Positions 19,965-30,814 are shown, counted from the first letter of the stretch. The stretch is 64,000 nucleotides of DNA from Methylobacterium sp. J-070 (GCF_022829385.1 NZ_JAKSXX010000144.1:17808-81807); one strand, 5' to 3'. The notes: a model not told the origin generated them from the sequence alone. Program-made: numbers and translations.

Positions 19965-20849
19965 ATGATGCGGTTCGATCTCGTCGATCTCGGCCTGTTC
20001 CGGCACGTGGTCGAGGCCGGTTCGATCACCCACGGGGCGGCGCGGGCGAACCTCGCCCTGGCGGCGGCCTCGACGCGGATCCGGTTCATGGAGGAATCCC
20101 TCGGCGCGCCGCTGCTGACCCGGGGCCGCCAGGGCGTCGACCCGACCCCGGCCGGGCGCGCGCTCCTCGTCCACGCCCGGGAGGTCCTGGCCGGGGTGGA
20201 GCGGCTGCGCGAGGAGATGTCGGCCTTCTCGGGCGGGGCGTTCGGCCAGATCCGGGTGCTGGCCAACACCAACGCGCTCACCGAATTCCTGCCGGACGCG
20301 CTCTCGGCCTTCCTGGCCGGCCATCCCGGAATCGGCGTCGAAGTCGACGAGCGCACCTCCGAGGAGATCGTCGGGCTGGTGGCCGAGGGGGCGGCCGATC
20401 TCGGCATCCTGTCCGGAACCGTGGATACCGGCGCGCTCCAGACCTTCCCGTTCCGGGAGGACCGGTTCGTGCTGGTGGCGGCCCGGGACCATCCCCTGGC
20501 GGCGCGTCCCGCGATCCCCTTCGCCGAGGTGCTGGGTCACGACCTCGTCGGCCTCGACCGGCGCAGCGCCATCAGCCGGTTCCTCGTGGCCCAGGCGGTG
20601 CGGGCGGGACGGCCGATGCGCCTGCGGGTGCAGCTGCGGGGCTTCGACGCGGTCTGCCGGCTGGTCGAGGCCCGGGTCGGCCTCGCGGTCCTGCCCGAGA
20701 GCGCGGCCGCCCGGGCCGCGCAGGGGCTCGCCATCGCGGTGGTGCCGCTCTCGGATGCCTGGGCGCGGCGCGACCTGACCCTGTGCCTGCGCGACCTCGA
20801 CGGGCTGCCGCCGTTCATCCGGGCCTTCGTGGCGCAGCTGCGCGGATAG
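19965..20849 (+). CDS. LysR-family transcriptional regulator
   Basis: This 294-residue regulator has an N-terminal winged HTH (LGLFRHVVEAGSITHGAARA, then TRIRFMEESLGAPLLTRG) and a substrate-binding-like effector domain (IRVLANTNALTEFLPDALSA). It lies 97 bp upstream of the ThDP enzyme on the same strand and is a plausible regulator of it. The effector is unknown. The two residues MM at the start leave the exact initiation codon ambiguous by one residue. Confidence 0.9.
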   Translation: MMRFDLVDLGLFRHVVEAGSITHGAARANLALAAASTRIRFMEESLGAPLLTRGRQGVDPTPAGRALLVHAREVLAGVERLREEMSAFSGGAFGQIRVLANTNALTEFLPDALSAFLAGHPGIGVEVDERTSEEIVGLVAEGAADLGILSGTVDTGALQTFPFREDRFVLVAARDHPLAARPAIPFAEVLGHDLVGLDRRSAISRFLVAQAVRAGRPMRLRVQLRGFDAVCRLVEARVGLAVLPESAAARAAQGLAIAVVPLSDAWARRDLTLCLRDLDGLPPFIRAFVAQLRG

Positions 20850-20946
20850 GATCCCCCAGCCCGGCTTCCCGGCGCCCGGCGCATTGCCCCGGGCCGCCCA
20901 TGGTTTAGCCTCCGGGCCGATTCCATCGGGGTAGAGGGGCCTGGGC

Positions 20947-22635
<1,689 letters not shown>

Positions 22636-22792
22636 GCGGGGCTCCCGGGCCGGCCGAGCTGCCCGTGGCGCCGCCGTAGTTTTCGAACCATCTCGGTCGT
22701 CCGGCTCCGCTGCGGCAAGTGCTCGAATGCGGACACTGCAGAGTCCACAGCAAATGAATTGTGGATATCCGGAAAACGTCAACCGTCTGCGA

Positions 22793-23275
22793 TCAATCGA
22801 TCGATCGTTCCACATGTGATAAAAGGCAGCCGGGGCGCGCCGTGTGGATATTAACGTATTGGGTTCGAGGATCATTCAGGGCACGGCGCAGCGGATCCTC
22901 GACCTCGTTGCCTAAGCAGACATGTCCGAGATCGTAGAGACATTGATGCTCAACATCGTAGGCTCGCACTGAGACGAGCGGGTTGGCTCGCACGATGGGC
23001 GCCACTTCGTTGACGGCTTCGCTGCGGGGACAAACCCCTTCGTGCAGAAAAATCGGGCTCGGTGTCCAGTAGATGCCGAGAGGCCGCGGCAGATTGTAGG
23101 ATCCCAGCAGCATCGTCTCTCCGGGCCGAGCCAATCGGAGGCAGTGCCGACACGGAAAACTACCGCTCGCGGTCGCTACGAACCGACGGACTCGGTTTCC
23201 TCGATCGTCCAGCAAGGTGCGACGGAAGCGGTCTGCCGTCTCCGTCGCGATCGGGACACATCGGAAATTCGTCAT
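22793..23275 (-). CDS. DUF1203 domain protein
   Basis: This is a 160-residue protein of the DUF1203 family, function unknown. Conserved features are the CRHCLR motif after SGSFP, the LLGSYNLPRP...GIYWTPSPIFLHEG stretch and a Cys-containing C-terminal half. The ATG at 23275 is preceded by a perfect AGGAGG, which decides the start over an in-frame extension to 23383. It is the last gene of the minus-strand run that begins with the flavin reductase and ada, 104 bp after the oxygenase gene. Confidence 0.8.
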   Translation of the reverse strand: MTNFRCVPIATETADRFRRTLLDDRGNRVRRFVATASGSFPCRHCLRLARPGETMLLGSYNLPRPLGIYWTPSPIFLHEGVCPRSEAVNEVAPIVRANPLVSVRAYDVEHQCLYDLGHVCLGNEVEDPLRRALNDPRTQYVNIHTARPGCLLSHVERSID

Positions 23276-23379
23276 GGGCGCACCTCCTGAACATGCCGAT
23301 ACGCGCGTCGCCGCGCGTCGCACTCCGTTTCTTGCCGGCTCATCGAAGGACCCGGCCACGGCCGCCCTACGTCGCCGCG

Positions 23380-24084
23380 TCAATGCGCATCGTGGAAGAT
23401 GATCCCCACGGCGTGTCGACGACCCGAGCGGAGCTCACTGACCCCGTGCCGCATCATCACGCGGTAGTCGCCCTTGGATCCGCGTTGCGGCCGGCTGTTA
23501 ACGGCGAACACCACCGCGTCGCCCTTGGTCAGCGGCACGACGGCCGCACGCGACTGCATGCGCGGACGCTGCTCCGTCAGCACGAACGCGCCGCCCTCGA
23601 ATGCCGCGTCCGGTTCGGACAGCAGCGTGGCCACCTGGAGCGGGAAGACATGCTCCCCGTAGAGGTCCTGGTGGAGGCAGTTGTAGTCCCCCGAAACGTA
23701 TTGCAGCAGCAGCGGTGTCGGCCGGCGCTGTCCGGCGGCGTGGCAGCGCTCCAGGAACGCCGCGTGGGTCGCGGGGAAGCGGACGTCCAGTCCCATCCGG
23801 CCGTGCCACGCATTGGCGATCGGAGCGAGCTTCGCGTAGAGGCCCGTGCGCAGGTCCTGAACGATGTCGGGCAGCGGATAGGAGAAGTAGCGATATTCGC
23901 CCTTCCCGAACCCGTGGCGCGCCATGACGACGTGACTGCGGAACGCCGGCGTGTCGCCGTACAGGCCGGAGATCGCGTCGCACTGGTCGGGTGCCAGGAG
24001 CTTTGGCAACACGCCCCAGCCCTGCCGGTCGAGGTCGCCGGCGATCATCGCCCAGTCCAACGCCTCGATGCGGGTCGTGGTCAT
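23380..24084 (-). CDS. 2OG-Fe(II) oxygenase, repair-cluster associated
   Basis: This 234-residue 2-oxoglutarate/Fe(II)-dependent dioxygenase has the HxD pair in CLHQDLYGEHVFPLQ, a distal His in VMMRHGVSELRSGRRH with the 2OG-binding Arg following, and FVLTEQRPRMQSRA, which is characteristic of a conserved prokaryotic family often encoded next to ada. Its ATG overlaps the ogt stop by 4 bp, so it is translationally coupled to a DNA-methyl transferase. An AlkB-like role in alkylation damage is inferred from context; the protein is not AlkB itself. Confidence 0.88.
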   Translation of the reverse strand: MTTTRIEALDWAMIAGDLDRQGWGVLPKLLAPDQCDAISGLYGDTPAFRSHVVMARHGFGKGEYRYFSYPLPDIVQDLRTGLYAKLAPIANAWHGRMGLDVRFPATHAAFLERCHAAGQRRPTPLLLQYVSGDYNCLHQDLYGEHVFPLQVATLLSEPDAAFEGGAFVLTEQRPRMQSRAAVVPLTKGDAVVFAVNSRPQRGSKGDYRVMMRHGVSELRSGRRHAVGIIFHDAH

Positions 24085-24605
24085 GCCGCCGTCTCCAGGC
24101 TGAGCAGCTGACGCTTGCGATGGACGCCCCAGCGGTAGCCCGAGATCGATCCGTCCGCCTTCAGCACGCGGTGGCACGGTACGACGACGGCAAGGCGGTT
24201 GGCGGCGCAGGCGGCGCCGACCTCTTGCGCCGTCATGCCGATCGCGATCGCCTTCGCGATGGCGCCGTACGAGCGCGTCTCGCCGACCGGTATGGCGCGC
24301 AGCGCCGCCCATACGGCGCGTTCGCCGGCTTCACCGCGGAGGTCCAGGTCGAACCGTGGCGCGTCGGTCGGCGCGTCGATGTGGCGGGCGACGGCATCGA
24401 GCACCGGGTCGCCGATTGCGTCCTCGACGAGGACGGCACCCGGCAGCGCGTCGCGAAGCTGCTGCAGGAGTTCGCCGCGCGCATGTCCGAGCATCACGGC
24501 GGCGACACCGCGGCCGCCGACGGCGATCCCTGCCAGCCCGGTCATGGTCGGGCGGTACCCGTAGCGGAGGGTTTCGGCCGCGAACGGCCGACTGCTCTCG
24601 GTCAT
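24081..24605 (-). CDS. ogt: Methylated-DNA--[protein]-cysteine S-methyltransferase
   Basis: This suicide repair protein transfers O6-methyl from guanine to its own Cys. The active-site PCHRV and the upstream helix (GAACAANRLAVVV) are present, with the C-terminal GYRWGVHRKRQLLS. The sequence resembles the C-terminal half of the neighbouring Ada more than a typical Ogt, suggesting it arose from an Ada duplication. I prefer the ATG at 24605, preceded by GGAG, to a GTG at 24626. It lies 93 bp downstream of ada and overlaps the oxygenase gene. Confidence 0.92.
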   Translation of the reverse strand: MTESSRPFAAETLRYGYRPTMTGLAGIAVGGRGVAAVMLGHARGELLQQLRDALPGAVLVEDAIGDPVLDAVARHIDAPTDAPRFDLDLRGEAGERAVWAALRAIPVGETRSYGAIAKAIAIGMTAQEVGAACAANRLAVVVPCHRVLKADGSISGYRWGVHRKRQLLSLETAA

Positions 24606-24698
24606 GTCGGTTGCTCCATCTGTCACGGACGAAGATGGGCGATGGAGGAACGTCCTGCGCTCCGAACCCTGCTCTCCAATCGAAGAAAGGGCGGGAGC

Positions 24699-25778
24699 TC
24701 AGGCTCGGGCGACCGCCTGCTCGCGGTCGAGGAGCGCGCGCTTGCGCTCGACACCCCAGGCGTAGCCTGAAAGGGCGCCGTCGGTGCGCACGACGCGATG
24801 GCACGGGATCACGACCGCCAGCGCGTTGGCTGCACACGCGCCCGCGACCGCCCGGGTCGCGCTCGGGAGTCCGATGCGGTCGGCGACTTCGGCGTAGGAC
24901 ACGGTTTCGCCGAGCGGGATGTCGCGCAGCGCCTGCCAGACCCGCTGCTGGAACGCGGTGCCGCGCACGTCGAGCGGCAGGTCCAGACCGACCTGCGGCG
25001 CCTCGACGAGGCCGACCACCTTGGCCACGACGGCCTCGTAGTCGGCGTCGGCACCGATCAGTTTCGCTCTGGGAAAGCGGTCTTGGAGACCCCGCGCCAG
25101 GGCATCGGGATCGTCGCCGAGCAGGACGGCGGCGACACCCCTGGTGCTGGAGGCGACCAGGATCGAGCCGAGTGTCGTCTCGCCGACGGCGAAGCGGATC
25201 TCCTCCGTCGCCCCTCCCTTGCGGAAGCTCGACGGTGTCATCCCGAGCATCGCGTTGGATGCCGCGTAGAAGCGGCCGCTCGAATTGAACCCGGCGTCGT
25301 AGATCGCCTCGGTGACGCTGCTCTCGCCGGCCAGCGCCGCGCGCACGCGCTTCGCCCGCTGCGCGACCGCGTAGCCCTTCGGCGTCAGGCCGGTATGCGC
25401 CTTGAAGATGCGATGGACGTAGCCGGGGCTCAGGGCGAGAGCCGCGGCGAGGTCGGTCAGCGACGGAGGCGTCTCGCTGTCCTCGATGAGCCGGCACGCC
25501 CTGGTGATGAGCGCGGCGTTCGCCACCGCGGCGGCCGGGCCGTCGGGCTTGCATCGCTTGCAGGGCCGGAAGCCGGTGCGCCGCGCGTCCTCGAGGGTCG
25601 CGTGGATGGTGACGTTCCTGGGGTTGCAGCCGCGCGAGGGGCAGGACGGCCGGCAATAGACGCCCGTCGTGCTGACCGCGTACCAGAACTGGTCGTCGGC
25701 TGTCTTGTCGCGGGCGACGATGCGCGCCCAGCGGGGATCGGCAAGGATCGCTTCCGCGTGATTGTCCCGGCGGTTCAT
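24699..25778 (-). CDS. ada: Bifunctional DNA repair protein/transcriptional regulator Ada
   Basis: This 359-residue protein joins the Ada zinc domain, an AraC-type HTH and the O6-alkylguanine methyltransferase. The zinc Cys set is Cys42, Cys46, Cys73 and Cys76 (YCRPSCPSR, RPCKRCKPDG), matching E. coli Cys38/42/69/72. Methylation of the first turns Ada into an activator. The HTH is around residues 100-185 (LALSPGYVHRIFKAHTGLTP), and the second acceptor is Cys326 in PCHRV. It starts 12 bp after the flavin reductase gene and should activate this cluster. Confidence 0.96.
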   Translation of the reverse strand: MNRRDNHAEAILADPRWARIVARDKTADDQFWYAVSTTGVYCRPSCPSRGCNPRNVTIHATLEDARRTGFRPCKRCKPDGPAAAVANAALITRACRLIEDSETPPSLTDLAAALALSPGYVHRIFKAHTGLTPKGYAVAQRAKRVRAALAGESSVTEAIYDAGFNSSGRFYAASNAMLGMTPSSFRKGGATEEIRFAVGETTLGSILVASSTRGVAAVLLGDDPDALARGLQDRFPRAKLIGADADYEAVVAKVVGLVEAPQVGLDLPLDVRGTAFQQRVWQALRDIPLGETVSYAEVADRIGLPSATRAVAGACAANALAVVIPCHRVVRTDGALSGYAWGVERKRALLDREQAVARA

Positions 25779-25790
25779 TGGCGTCGGTCC

Positions 25791-26483
25791 TCAGCCGATG
25801 GGCTCGGTGACCCCGCGGGCCCGCTCCACGTCGGGCATGCGGTAGTGCTTCTCCTCGATCTCCGCGAGGCGGGACGGAACGATCTCGGTCCCGGACACGC
25901 CGTAGAGCTTCTGGAAGTTCATGATCAGCGGCTGCCATTTAGCCGGATCAATACGATTCTCGTGCCCGTCCATGAGCAAGCCCGGATGCACGTGGACGCG
26001 GGTGATGCGCACCTCGAAGGCCGAGATCAGGCCCGCAACCTGGGGGTCGTCGTCCATCATCCCGTGTTGGGCCGAGACGACGGCTTCGAGTTGGATCGGG
26101 CATTCCAGGGCGCGTGGCGCGGTCACGGTCTGCGATGGGACGGGCGTCAGGCCGGCCACCGCGAACTTGGACGGCTCATACGCGTAGCCCAGCCGCTGCT
26201 TCAACGCGGGGATTGTCTGGGTCCCCGTCAGTCGCGCCAGCCTGTTCACGGCATCGGCCTGCATCGGCGACGGCAGATTGAGCACGCACTGCCCCGTGCG
26301 GATCATGTTCTGCGGCGTCTTGGACGCGGTCTGGAGACCGAGCATGCACCGCCAGCCGATCCACCACGCGGCCGACATCGGCGCGAGATTGGCTGTGCCG
26401 TCCTCGTTCTGCGTGCTGATCAGAACGACGGGGGTCCCGAAATAGAGGATCGACGGCTCGATCGTGACATGGGGATCGCTCAT
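25791..26483 (-). CDS. Flavin reductase-family protein
   Basis: This 230-residue FMN-binding split-barrel protein shows the family start LYFGTPVVLISTQNEDGTAN followed by LAPMSAAWWIG and the CVLNLPS strand. Related proteins are flavin reductases or flavin-binding proteins of uncertain substrate. It is the first gene of the minus-strand ada cluster, separated from ada by only 12 bp, so cotranscription under Ada control is likely. A direct role in alkylation repair is not established. Confidence 0.85.
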   Translation of the reverse strand: MSDPHVTIEPSILYFGTPVVLISTQNEDGTANLAPMSAAWWIGWRCMLGLQTASKTPQNMIRTGQCVLNLPSPMQADAVNRLARLTGTQTIPALKQRLGYAYEPSKFAVAGLTPVPSQTVTAPRALECPIQLEAVVSAQHGMMDDDPQVAGLISAFEVRITRVHVHPGLLMDGHENRIDPAKWQPLIMNFQKLYGVSGTEIVPSRLAEIEEKHYRMPDVERARGVTEPIG

Positions 26484-26675
26484 GCGGGGCTCCGTGGTTC
26501 GGCGAGGAACCGCTCATGCCGCCGTGCGGCTTTGGATGAACTCCGCTTCTTGCCTTGGAAACGGCCAGCGCGAACTCTGCGTCAACCCTTCGCGGTCTCC
26601 CCGGCGTGCTCCGAAGCGGACCGACCGGGAACCACCCAGGGCAGCCCCGCGCCGGCCGTCCCGACGGCGCGCAGG

Positions 26676-28010
26676 CTACCCGTCCGCGAGCCCCGGCACC
26701 GGCACCCCGAAGGCCGCCGCCAGCAGCACCATGTTGAGCCCGAGCACCACCGCCGCCCCCGCCACCGCGGCCGCCTGGGTCAGGGGCCCGTTGGCGAAGG
26801 GTCCCATCACGCTGCGGCGCCGGGTGAACACCACCAGCGCCACCATCGGCACCGGCAGGGCCAGCGATAGCACCACCTGGGACAGGACCAGCGCCCGGGT
26901 CGGGTCGACCCCGATCGCCACCACCACGAAGGCCGGCAGCATCGTCACCAGCCGTCGGATCAGGAGCGGGATGCGCCAGCCGGTAAAGCCCTGCATCACC
27001 ATCTGCCCGGCCAGCGTCCCCACCACCGAGGACGAGATCCCGGAGGCGAGCAGCGACACCAGGAAGGCCGCCCCGGCCGCGGGGCCGAGCAGCGGCGTCA
27101 GGGTGCGGTAGGCCTCGCCGATTTCGGCGACCTCGCTGTGGCCGAGATGGAACGCCGCCGCCGCCATGATCACCATCGCGATGTTGACGAGGCCCGCCAG
27201 CAGCAGCGCCACCACCACCTCGCGGTTCGAGTAGCGCACCAGCAGGCGCCGGTCGGCCTCGGTGCGGGGGCTGCCCCGCCCCTGGGTCAGGCCCGAATGC
27301 AGGAACAGCGCGTGCGGCATCACGGTGGCGCCGATGATCCCCACCGCGATGGTCAGCGCCTGCGCGTCCGGAATTCTTGGGGTGACGAGGCCCCGGGCCG
27401 CCGCGCCCCAGGCCACCGGCGCCACCAGGAGCTCGACCGCGTAGCAGAGGCCGATCGTGCCGACCATGGCGCCGATGGCGATCTCGAGCGGCCTGAAACC
27501 CTCGTGCTCCAAAAGCAGGATCGCGTAGGTGATCACCGCCGTGACCGCCATGCCGGCCATCAGCGGCATGCCGGTGAGCAGCGACAGGCCGATGGCGCCG
27601 CCTAGGAACTCCGCGAGGTCGGTGGCCATCGCGGCGATCTCGCTGATGCCCCAGAGGGCGAGGCGCACCGGGCGCGATGTCGCGTCCCGGCAATGCTCGG
27701 CGAGGTTCTTGCCGGTCACGATGCCGAGCTTGGCCGAGAGCGCCTGGAACAGCATCGCGGTGAGGTTGGCGAGCAGCACCACCCAGAGCAGCCCGTAGCC
27801 GTAGCGGGCGCCGGCCTGGATGTTGGTGGCGAAGTTGCCGGGGTCCGTGTAGGCGATCGACGCCGTCACGGCGGGGCCGGCGAACAGCAGGAAGCGGCCC
27901 CGTCCGCCCATCCGCCCGTCGAGGACATCGCGGATGGCCGCCTCCGTCCGCCGGCTCATCCCCCCGGGCGCGGCGCGTCCCGGGACCGTCGCGGCGTTCG
28001 GCGCCACCAT
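26676..28010 (-). CDS. mntH: Nramp-family Mn2+/H+ symporter MntH
   Basis: This is a proton-driven manganese importer of the inner membrane, 444 residues with about eleven hydrophobic segments. Nramp hallmarks are the TM1 metal-binding DPGN ([14 protein letters not shown]) and the TM6 MPH motif ([11 protein letters not shown]). The ATG at 28010 fits the family; an in-frame extension to 28073 would run through the operator. It is divergent from mntR, and a perfect inverted repeat lies 21 bp upstream of the start. Confidence 0.94.
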   Translation of the reverse strand: MVAPNAATVPGRAAPGGMSRRTEAAIRDVLDGRMGGRGRFLLFAGPAVTASIAYTDPGNFATNIQAGARYGYGLLWVVLLANLTAMLFQALSAKLGIVTGKNLAEHCRDATSRPVRLALWGISEIAAMATDLAEFLGGAIGLSLLTGMPLMAGMAVTAVITYAILLLEHEGFRPLEIAIGAMVGTIGLCYAVELLVAPVAWGAAARGLVTPRIPDAQALTIAVGIIGATVMPHALFLHSGLTQGRGSPRTEADRRLLVRYSNREVVVALLLAGLVNIAMVIMAAAAFHLGHSEVAEIGEAYRTLTPLLGPAAGAAFLVSLLASGISSSVVGTLAGQMVMQGFTGWRIPLLIRRLVTMLPAFVVVAIGVDPTRALVLSQVVLSLALPVPMVALVVFTRRRSVMGPFANGPLTQAAAVAGAAVVLGLNMVLLAAAFGVPVPGLADG

Positions 28011-28030
28011 GGGCAATCCACTCCTCAAAG

Positions 28031-28048
28031 ATATAGCGGAGGCTATAT
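28031..28048. promoter_or_regulatory. Probable MntR operator (MntR box)
   Basis: The sequence ATATAGCGGAGGCTATAT is a perfect 7-bp inverted repeat (ATATAGC/GCTATAT) with a 4-bp spacer. It lies just upstream of mntH, in the mntH-mntR gap, where a Mn-responsive DtxR-type repressor would block transcription. The assignment rests on symmetry and position; no binding data are available. Confidence 0.75.
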
Positions 28049-28166
28049 TCAGCGTTGCGGCGGCGGGATTCAAGGGGCGGGAGTCGACCTTGTGGGACTC
28101 CCCTGCCGGTGCCGGTTCTTGCTAGACAGGGGCGGGGCGGCGCGCGCGTGCCGAGAGGGAGAGCCA

Positions 28167-28628
28167 ATGCAGGAACCGTCCGAGCAGGGCACGCCCGAGA
28201 CCGAGCTGATCGACCCCGAGCGGCATGTGGAGAGTTTCCGCCAGGCGCGCGAGGCAAGGCGCTCGGAGCTTGTCGAGGATTACGTCGAGCTGATCGACGA
28301 CCTGATCGGCGACGGCGGCGAGGCCCGGCAGGTCGACATCGCCGCCCGTCTCGGCGTGGCGCAGCCGACCGTCGCCAAGATGCTCAAGCGGCTGTGCGAG
28401 GACGGTTTCGTCCAGCAACGGCCCTATCGCGGCGCGTTCCTGACCGAGGCCGGCCGCCGGCTCGCCGCCCAGGCGCGCGAGCGCCACCGCATCGTCGAGC
28501 GCTTCCTGCGTGCGCTGGGGGTGAGCCCCGAGACCGCCCGGCGGGACGCGGAGGGGATCGAGCACCACGTCAGCGCCGAGACGCTCGAGGCGTTCCGCGC
28601 CTTCGCGGCACGGCATGGGGGGGCGTGA
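28167..28628 (+). CDS. mntR: Manganese-binding DtxR-family regulator MntR
   Basis: This 153-residue protein has the DtxR-type winged helix ([20 protein letters not shown], then [17 protein letters not shown]) and the C-terminal metal-binding/dimerisation helices ([35 protein letters not shown]), which carry the usual His and Glu ligands. There is no SH3-like third domain, as expected for MntR. GAGAGGGAGA precedes the ATG. It most likely represses mntH through the inverted repeat at 28031-28048. Confidence 0.93.
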   Translation: MQEPSEQGTPETELIDPERHVESFRQAREARRSELVEDYVELIDDLIGDGGEARQVDIAARLGVAQPTVAKMLKRLCEDGFVQQRPYRGAFLTEAGRRLAAQARERHRIVERFLRALGVSPETARRDAEGIEHHVSAETLEAFRAFAARHGGA

Positions 28629-28739
28629 CCCGCGACGATCCGTGTTGCGATCGCGGGACGGACCATTATCGTGTGCGCCATGTGAGCCCAGCTTCCAAAA
28701 ACGCGCGTCCCGCCCGCCGGCGCCGAATCGGACGGGCGG

Positions 28740-28940
28740 GTCCGCGAACTCGATCGCGTCCGGGTCCTGCGGGCGGTGACGGGCGACGACGACCTGACGG
28801 TGCCAGCCGGCGCGACCGGCACCGTCGTGGCGGTCTACGCCGACGGTGCGGCATTCGAGGTCGAGTTCACGGACCCCATCGACACGCTGGCAACGGTCGA
28901 GGCCGACACCGTGTGCCTTGTCGAGCGGGCGGTCAGGTGA
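28740..28940 (+). CDS. DUF4926-like protein lacking a canonical start codon
   Basis: The frame encodes a DUF4926-like beta-barrel sequence beginning VRELDRVRVL and containing AGATGTVVAVYADGAAFEVEF. Family members normally start with Met just before RELDRV. Here the frame opens after a TGA at 28683-28685 and holds no ATG, GTG or TTG until a GTG at 28776, which would remove the first strand. It may use a rare start, be 5' frameshifted, or be a decaying gene. Its stop overlaps the start of the DUF6883 gene. The two families are commonly adjacent; function unknown. Confidence 0.6.
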   Translation, partial: VRELDRVRVLRAVTGDDDLTVPAGATGTVVAVYADGAAFEVEFTDPIDTLATVEADTVCLVERAVR

Positions 28941-29299
28941 ACATCGGCGAAGAGGATTGGCCCTCTCGCTTTCACATCGCCCCGGCCAAGATCACGGCTT
29001 ACCTTCACAATCCCGACCACCGGGACGGCGCCGCGAAATGCCGCTTCCTCGCCGCGTTCGGCTTCACGCCGCGCAACCCGGACGACCTCAGGGACGCATT
29101 GCTCGGGCACTGTCGCCGAACGCATTTCCAGGGCGTCCTTCCCGGCTATCAGGCCGTCAAGCTCTGTTTCGAGGGGCCGCTCGCAGCGCTGATCGGAATC
29201 GACCCTCAGGTCAGGACCGTCTGGCAGGTCGATGAGGGCGACCCGTCCCGGACGGCCCGGTTCATCACCCTGAAGCCGCTTCCGCGCGCCCGTCCCTGA
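28937..29299 (+). CDS. DUF6883 domain protein
   Basis: This 120-residue protein matches the DUF6883 pattern: AKITAYLHNPDHRDGAAKCRFL near the N terminus and VWQVDEGDPSRTARFITL at the C terminus. DUF6883 domains also occur at the C terminus of polymorphic toxins, while free-standing copies next to DUF4926 are common. It starts with GTG at 28937, overlapping the DUF4926 stop, so translation is coupled. Whether the pair is a toxin-immunity unit is only an inference. Confidence 0.75.
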   Translation: MNIGEEDWPSRFHIAPAKITAYLHNPDHRDGAAKCRFLAAFGFTPRNPDDLRDALLGHCRRTHFQGVLPGYQAVKLCFEGPLAALIGIDPQVRTVWQVDEGDPSRTARFITLKPLPRARP

Positions 29300-29309
29300 A
29301 GCAGCCGCC

Positions 29310-30494
29310 TCACCCCGTCGGCGCCGCCACCTTCTGGCGCAGCCCCAGGATCACCGCCCGGAGCATCTCGGCCCCGGCCTCGCCGGCATCCGGCAGCGTG
29401 CCGGTGCGGGAGGCGTAGATCCGCTCGTGCACGAAGGCGAGCTTGGCGATCACCGTCGGCGTCAGCTTGAACGGGTAGAGCGCCGGCTGGCCCATGCTGT
29501 GGGACAGGGAGTTGATCGCGTAGGTCAGCGGCAGCCACGCCTCGATCAGCCGGTCGAGGTCCTGGGTGTCGTAGGGGTCGAAGTCGATCACCGTCGGCAC
29601 CTGCGTGGCGTTGCGCAGGCGCGGGCGCACGTGCAGCTCGAAGGTCGAGGCGGTCTCCACCGTGTCGACGATGTGCAGGTAATGCGCGAAGGTCTCGGCG
29701 AAGTCCTCCCACGGGTGGGCGGTGGCGTAGGCCGAGACGTAGGCCTCGTCCCAGTCGGCCGGCGCGCCGCGCGCGTAGTGGTCCTGCAGGGCCTGGACGT
29801 AGTTCCGGCTCTCGTCCCCGAACAGCGCCCGGAACGCCCCCATGGTCGGGCCGTTCATCACCAGCAGGTACCAGAAGTAATGCCCGATCTCGTGCCGGAA
29901 ATGGCCGAGCAGGGTGCGGTAATGCTCGCCGAACAGGATCCGGCGGCGCTCCCGCTCGACGTCGTCAGCCTCGGCGATGTTCATGGTGATCAGGCCGTTG
30001 ATATGGCCCGTGAGCACCGGCGTTCCGCCGGAAAAGCTCTCGGACGGATCGACCAGGAAGTCGAAGGCCAGCCCGTCCGTGTACTGGGCGCGGGTCGCCA
30101 GCGGCAGCTCCAGGCGCAGCAGCGAGTAGAACAGCCGGTGCTTGGCGGCCTCGATCTGGCGCCAGCGGGTGAGGTTCCACGGCCGGGACAGGTCCGGCAC
30201 CACGCGGTTGTGGCGGCAGGCGGTGCAGTGGATGTCGGGGCTGCCCTCCGGCACCAGCCAATTGCAGGCCTCCGAGAGGGCGTTGTTGCACAGGCGGTAG
30301 CGCCCGCCGGGATCCGCGTAGGCGTGGAAGACCTGGGCCCCGCCCATGAGCGGGTGGGCCGAGAGCCCCTGCGGCTCCAGGGCCGAGACCTCGTGGACCG
30401 CGCAGACATAGCCCAGGCGCCGGGCGCAGCTCTCGCAGACGGTCGCCTCGAAGGTGACCGGCTGGTCGCAGGCCTGGCACTGGAAGATCTTCAT
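29310..30494 (-). CDS. Putative zinc-binding metallopeptidase with N-terminal zinc ribbon
   Basis: This 394-residue protein starts with a zinc-ribbon (MKIFQCQACDQPVTF, then CESCARR) and a second Cys cluster (CNNALSEACNWL...CTACRHN), followed by a metallopeptidase domain with HEXXH in FRHEIGHYFWYLL and a distal Glu region (HPWEDFAETFAHYLHI). It belongs to a conserved family annotated as putative zinc-binding peptidase. It is divergent from the transglutaminase/ATP-grasp cluster, a recurring neighbourhood for this family, and converges on DUF6883 with a 10-bp gap. Substrate unknown. Confidence 0.87.
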   Translation of the reverse strand: MKIFQCQACDQPVTFEATVCESCARRLGYVCAVHEVSALEPQGLSAHPLMGGAQVFHAYADPGGRYRLCNNALSEACNWLVPEGSPDIHCTACRHNRVVPDLSRPWNLTRWRQIEAAKHRLFYSLLRLELPLATRAQYTDGLAFDFLVDPSESFSGGTPVLTGHINGLITMNIAEADDVERERRRILFGEHYRTLLGHFRHEIGHYFWYLLVMNGPTMGAFRALFGDESRNYVQALQDHYARGAPADWDEAYVSAYATAHPWEDFAETFAHYLHIVDTVETASTFELHVRPRLRNATQVPTVIDFDPYDTQDLDRLIEAWLPLTYAINSLSHSMGQPALYPFKLTPTVIAKLAFVHERIYASRTGTLPDAGEAGAEMLRAVILGLRQKVAAPTG

Positions 30495-30814
30495 CGGGCG
30501 GTCCCGGGCCGGCGGCCGGCCCACTGCCGGTCAAGCGGGGCCGGCCGGCAAAGTTCCTGCCACGCCCCCGGGGCGCCGGATTCCGGTCGGGATCCGCGAG
30601 GTCTCCGGGTCCGGCTCCGGCCCGGGACGGCCCCGCCATCATCCCGGGGCCCTGCCCGCGGCCGCCGCCCGCATTCCCGGCCCGCATTCCCGGCCCGCGC
30701 CCCCGCCGCACAGAAATTGCTTCCGGCACGATCTGTGTCGCATAACCGCCCGGTGGGCGCCGGCGCCCAGGGACCGGCGACGAGACCGCGTTCGATCCTT
30801 TCGACGGAGCTATC
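30495..30814. promoter_or_regulatory. Divergent promoter region of the peptidase and transglutaminase cluster
   Basis: This 320-bp gap between divergent genes is mostly very GC-rich and repeats short CCCGGCCCGC-type words near 30670-30700. The section 30710-30815 is less GC-rich and is the probable promoter of the plus-strand cluster. No clear operator was seen. Confidence 0.35.

Noticed and set aside
22640..22792. Gap after the ThDP enzyme checked for tRNA or a terminator
   Set aside because: Contains short ATCGATCGATCG repeats but no cloverleaf and no stem followed by a T run that I could identify.
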